A DNA stretch of 64,000 bases from Protula sp. h YS-2021. Lineage: Eukaryota > Annelida > Polychaeta > Sabellida > Serpulidae. Below are positions 59,990-64,000 of this stretch, piece by piece (within the stretch, counting starts at the first letter, position 1; each line of letters begins with the position of its first letter). The notes under the pieces were generated by a model that saw nothing but the letters and a program-made list of their open reading frames with translations, searched no databases and was not told the DNA's origin. A program made the translations under genes and the position numbers. The stretch is taken from NCBI GenBank assembly GCA_949752745.1, contig OX457029.1, positions 11,898,359 through 11,962,358 of the forward strand, written 5' to 3'.

Positions 59990-62900
59990 CCCAGGATATA
60001 TTATGTGATAGGCTATTTGCACATGTGGCTGTAAGCATAATGTTTATTTTAGAAACTTAAAAAAAGTAGATGACTTTCGTTATGTTCAACCGATTTGAAT
60101 GAAAATTTTACCGTTTGATTCAGGTTTTATATCTTGTTTTGACATAATGTAGTCTCAGGCTATTTGCACATGTGGTAGTAAGCATAATGTATATTTTAAT
60201 AACTTTAAAAAAAGTAGATAACTTTCACCATGTTCAACGAATTTAAATGGAAATTTTACCGTTTGATCCAGTATTATTTCTAGTTTTAACATACCTTGCG
60301 TTCGTTTTGGAAGATTGAAGAAGTAAACAAACGAAAATGTAAACAAGCTGCGCAATGGTTTTGACAGCTTTTTGTTTACGAAAAATTTCAAGTAAAACGA
60401 ACAGTAAATGAGTGTTTTTATCGCTCATTACGGCACGACCTAGGAAATTTTGATTATCACACTTATTTTACATATTTCAAGGAAATATAAAATTCTGTTG
60501 ATAAATATGGTTTTAACTCAACTTGTATTTCAATTGGACATAAATATCTATATCTCATATGCGTTTTGGCAAATAAGTTATAGAAATGCCTTTGTTTACA
60601 TTTCCGCCATCTTGTATCTGACTTTCTCCTGAGACTAAAACCATCTCTAGATAACGAGAAATTATCCAAAACAACAACTCTCATTCTTCCAAGAGTCTCT
60701 TGATTTGCCGAGACGATCAAAAAGAATGTAAACTATATTGATCATACTATCCGCCATTTACTGTGATATAAAAGGTGAAGGTCACATCATGATGGAAATG
60801 ATGAAGCTCCAAAGGCACATCATTTCGATCATAACAAACAAAACCGGAAACACGTGCCAAGCACGTTTTTTTGTGATGTAAAGTCCAAAACGAACAGGAA
60901 ATCTCCATCATTTACATCATTTCCATCCAAAAGTAGAATAAACGAACACAAGGATAAAGTAGTCACAGGCTATTTGCACAGGTGGGTGTATGCATAATTT
61001 TAAAATGTCACCATTTTAACTTTTAAAAAAGTGAAAAAGTGAGATAACTTTCGGTATAGTTGATCGATTTGAATGAAAATTTTACTGTTTGATTCCGTTT
61101 TATATCTAGTTTTGCTATAAAGTAGTCATGGGCTATATACGCAGGTGGTTGTATGTATAATTTGGACATGCCGCCATTTCAACTTTGTAAAAAGTGAAAA
61201 AGTGTTATAACTTTCGCTATAATTGATCGATTTGAATGAAAATTTCACTGTTTGATTCAGTTTTTTATCTAGTTTTAACATTAAGTGACCTCAGGCTATT
61301 TGCGCCGGTGACTGTACACATCACTGATTCACCTTAAAATTTTAACGTTAAAAAAGTGAAAAATTGTGATAACTTCCGTCATAGTTGACCGATTTGCATG
61401 AAAATTTGACCGTTTGATTCAGTTTTATATGTAGTTTTAATATAAAGTAGTCAGGTGCTATTTGGATCGGTGGCTGTATGCATAATTGATTCACCTTAAA
61501 ATTTAAACGTTAAAAAAAAGTGAAAAATGTGATAACTTTCGCTATAATTGATCGATTTGCATGAAATTTTACTGTTTGATTCAGTTTTATATCTAGTTTT
61601 AACATTAAGTGATCTCAGGCTTTTTACGCTTTTTGCGCCGATTTGCATAAAACTTTCGCCGTTTGATTCAGTTTTATATCTAGTTTTAATATTAAGTAGT
61701 CATGGGCTATTGGGATCGGTGGCTGTAGGAAAATTGATTCACCTTAAAATTTTAACGTTAAAAAAGTGAAAAAGTGTGATAACTTTCGCTATAATTGATC
61801 GATTTGCATGAAAATTTTACTGTTTGATTCAGTTTTATATCTAGTTTTAATATTAAGTATTCATGGGCTATTTAGATCGATGGCTGTATGCATAATTGAT
61901 TCACCTTAAAATTTTAACGTTAAAAAGGTGAAAAAGTGTGATAACTTCCGTCATAGTCGACCGATTTGCATAAAAATTTCGCCATTTGATTCAGTTTTAT
62001 ATCTAATTTTAATATTAAGTAGCCACGGGCTATATCGTTCGGTGGCTGTATGCATAATTGATTCACCTTAAAATTTTAACGTTAAGAAAGTGAAAAAGTG
62101 TGATAACTTTCGCTATAATTGATCGATTTGCATGAAAATTTTACTGTTTGATTCAGTTTTATATCTAGTTTTAACATTTAGTGATCACAGGCTTTTTGCG
62201 CCGGTGACTGTATGCATAATTGATTCACCTTAAAATTTTAGCGATAAAAAAGTGAAAAAGTGTGATAACCTCCGTCATAGTCGACCGATTTGCATAAAAA
62301 TTTCGCCGTTTGATTCAGTTTTATATCTAATTTTAATATTAAGTAGTCGTGAGCTATTTGGATCGGTGGCTGTATGCATAATTGATTCACCTTAAAATTT
62401 TAACGTTAAAAAAGTGAAAAAGTGTGATAACTTTCGCTATAATTGATCGATTTGCATGAAAATTTTACTGTTTGATTCAGTTTTATATCTAGTTTTAATA
62501 TTAAGTATTCATGGGCAATTTAGATCGATGGCTGTATGCATAATTGATTCACCTTAAAATTTTAACGTTAAAAAAGTGAAAAGGTGTGATAACTTTCGCT
62601 ATAATTGATCGATTTGCATGAATATTTTACTGTTTGATTCAGTTTTATATCTAGTTTTAACATTAAGTGACCCGAGGCTTTTTGCACCGGTGACTGTATG
62701 CACAATTGATTCACCTTCAAATTTTAACGTTATAAAAGTGAAAAAGTGTGATAACTTCCGTCATAGTTGACCGATTTGCATAAAAATTTGCGCCGTTTTA
62801 TTCAGTTTTATATCTAGTTTTAACAATAAGTGATCACAGGCTTTTTGCACCGGTGGCTGTGTGCATAATTGATCCACCTTAAAATTTTACCGTTAAAAAA

Positions 62901-63778
62901 AGCGAAAAAGTGCGATAACTTTCGTTATGGTCGACCGATTTGCATAAAAATTTTACTGTTTGATTCAGTTTTATATCTAGTTTTAACATTAAGTGATTCT
63001 AGGCTTTTTACGCCGGTGACTGTATGCATAATTGATTCAGCTTAAAATTTTAACGTTAAAAAAGTGAAAAAGTGTGAGAACTTTCGCTATAATTGATCGA
63101 TTTCCATGAAAATTTTACTGTTTGATTCAGTTTTATATCTAGTTTTAACAATAAGTGATCACAGGCTTTTTGCACCGGTGGCTGTGTGCATAATTGATCC
63201 ACCTTAAAATTTTACCGTTAAAAAAAGCGAAAAAGTGCGATAACTTTCGTTATGGTTGACCGATTTGCATGAAAATTTTACTGTTTGATTCAATTTATAT
63301 CTAGTTTTAACATTAAGTGATCACAGACTTTTTGCACCGGTGGCTGTGTGCATAATTGATCCACCTTCAAATTTTACCGTTAAAAAAAGCGAAAAAGTGC
63401 GATAACTTTCGTTATAGTTGACCGATTTAAATGAAAATTTCACCATTTGATTCAGTTTGATGTCTAGTTTTCACAAAATGTAGTCGGGGGCTATTTGCAC
63501 AGGATGCTGTATGCATAATGGATTCACTTTAAAATTTTAACTTAAAAGTGAGATAGCTTTCGTTATGGTTGACCGATTTGCATGAAAATTTCACCATTTG
63601 ATTCAGTTTCATGGCTAGTTTACAATAGCGGACTTTTTGCATAGGTGACTGTAAGCACACCCTCAAGACGGGTGTTGGAATGGCGCGCCTTCATTCAAAC
63701 ATGTGTTTGAATTATTTTTTAGGAACATATTACGTCATAGTATTGTTCAACAAGTTTTTTTTTAACAAGTTGTTTAAC
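59990..63778 (+). repeat. ~163-bp tandem array, long copy (inverted to 24476-25232)
   Basis: About 19 units; the GATTTGMAT anchor recurs at about 60092, 60239, 61066, 61228, 61391, 61554, 61800 and so on to about 63577 with spacing near 163 bp. Each unit contains TTTTACTGTTTGATTCAG, TTTATATCTAGTTTTAA, a GGCTNTTTGC segment and GATTCACCTTAAAATTTTAA. One unit near 61640 is shortened, and one is split by an inserted transposon (60294-60953). The right edge carries ACACCCTCAAGACGGGTGTT and GGAACATATTACGTCATA, shared with the inverted copy. Confidence 0.95.
60294..60953. mobile_element. Non-autonomous DNA transposon inserted in the tandem array, 660 bp
   Basis: Inverted ends CCTTGCGTTCGTTT (60294-60307) and AAACGAACACAAGG (60940-60953), 13 of 14 matching, flanked by ATA on both sides (60291-60293, 60954-60956). 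Comparison with neighbouring units (TTTTAACATAAAGTAGTC) shows the sequence before and after joins into a normal repeat unit once this block and one ATA are removed. Superfamily not assigned; no transposase seen. Confidence 0.82.
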
Positions 63779-63945
63779 AATTGCACAACAATTGGTCAAC
63801 AAGCTGTTGTTCAACATGTTGAACATGTTGTTCAACTTGTTCAACATGTTCAACATGTTGTTAAACAAGTTGAACATGTTCAACATGTTTTTTAACATGT
63901 TGTTCAACATATTGTTCAACAAGTTGTTGTTCAACATGTTGTAGT
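63745..63945. repeat. Palindromic AACATGTT/CAACAAGTTG array
   Basis: Nested and overlapping palindromes: AACATGTT appears about ten times and CAAGTTG/CAACTTG several times, over 200 bp. Both strands look alike (TTGAACATGTTCAA-type). The plus strand reads as VVQHVEHVVQLVQHVQHVV with one stop; the minus strand as Asn/Leu/Met repeats. Downstream the plus frame continues VVVKAIDGTIAASSEKARH to the window end, so a coding role beyond the edge cannot be excluded. Confidence 0.75.
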
Positions 63946-64000
63946 TAAAGCAATTGATGGAACAATAGCAGCAAGTTCAGAGAAAGCAAGACATATGTTG

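Overview
This is a gene-poor, AT-rich, repeat-dense eukaryotic (metazoan) window. The interrupted coding sequence with GT/AG splice sites, tRNA-derived SINEs, non-LTR and DIRS-type retroelements, cut-and-paste DNA transposons and very many mini- and microsatellites all point to an animal. The repeat mix fits a marine invertebrate, but the sequence does not fix the phylum. One assembly gap of 200 N lies at 32663-32862.

The only host gene supported with confidence is on the minus strand at 12.2-17.7 kb. It is the 5' part of a cyclic-nucleotide phosphodiesterase of the PDE5/PDE6/PDE11 group. Exon 1 (17096-17698) holds the start codon, a PDE5-like N-terminal segment and most of the GAF-A domain. 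Exon 2 (12259-12423) completes GAF-A with the NKXnFX3DE signature. The intron between them (about 4.7 kb) is largely tandem repeats. The rest of the gene (GAF-B and catalytic domain) was not found and should lie below coordinate 1 or in short exons of 1-12 kb that I could not recognise. A cluster of TGACGTCA-like sites lies upstream of exon 1.

Region by region. 1-7.1 kb: dispersed repeats, a 34-bp minisatellite, triplet repeats and a tRNA-Ser-derived SINE. 7.18-8.65 kb: a decayed Mutator-like element with long terminal inverted repeats (TIRs), a direct repeat at its borders and a broken FLYWCH/MULE transposase gene. 10.5-16.5 kb: a run of minisatellites (29-30, 26, 26, 55, 75 and 134-bp higher-order units) around PDE exon 2 and in intron 1. 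18-25.6 kb: small DNA transposons, a G-tract repeat family, a possible acidic protein fragment and a short copy of a ~160-bp tandem array. 26.7-30.6 kb: a broken DIRS-type retrotransposon (minus strand). 31.2-31.8 kb: a TTAA-flanked miniature element. 35.0-36.2 kb: two inverted copies of a ~490-bp miniature transposon. 36.7-40.3 kb: long (GA)n and (TA)n tracts. 41-54 kb: mostly featureless AT-rich DNA. 54.6-57.7 kb: a scrambled Tc1-type transposase relic and a 5'-truncated CR1/L2-like LINE. 58.8-59.7 kb: an array of hairpin units. 60.0-63.7 kb: a long ~163-bp tandem array, the inverted counterpart of the one at 24.5-25.2 kb. 63.7-64.0 kb: a palindromic AACATGTT-type array running to the window edge.

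The features that most merit a second look are the inverted pair of ~160-bp arrays that brackets about 39 kb, with a short conserved reading frame at each outer edge; the hairpin/TGACGTCA array at 58.8 kb; and the recurrence of TGACGTCA in several unrelated minisatellites, including one just upstream of the phosphodiesterase gene and one abutting its exon 2.
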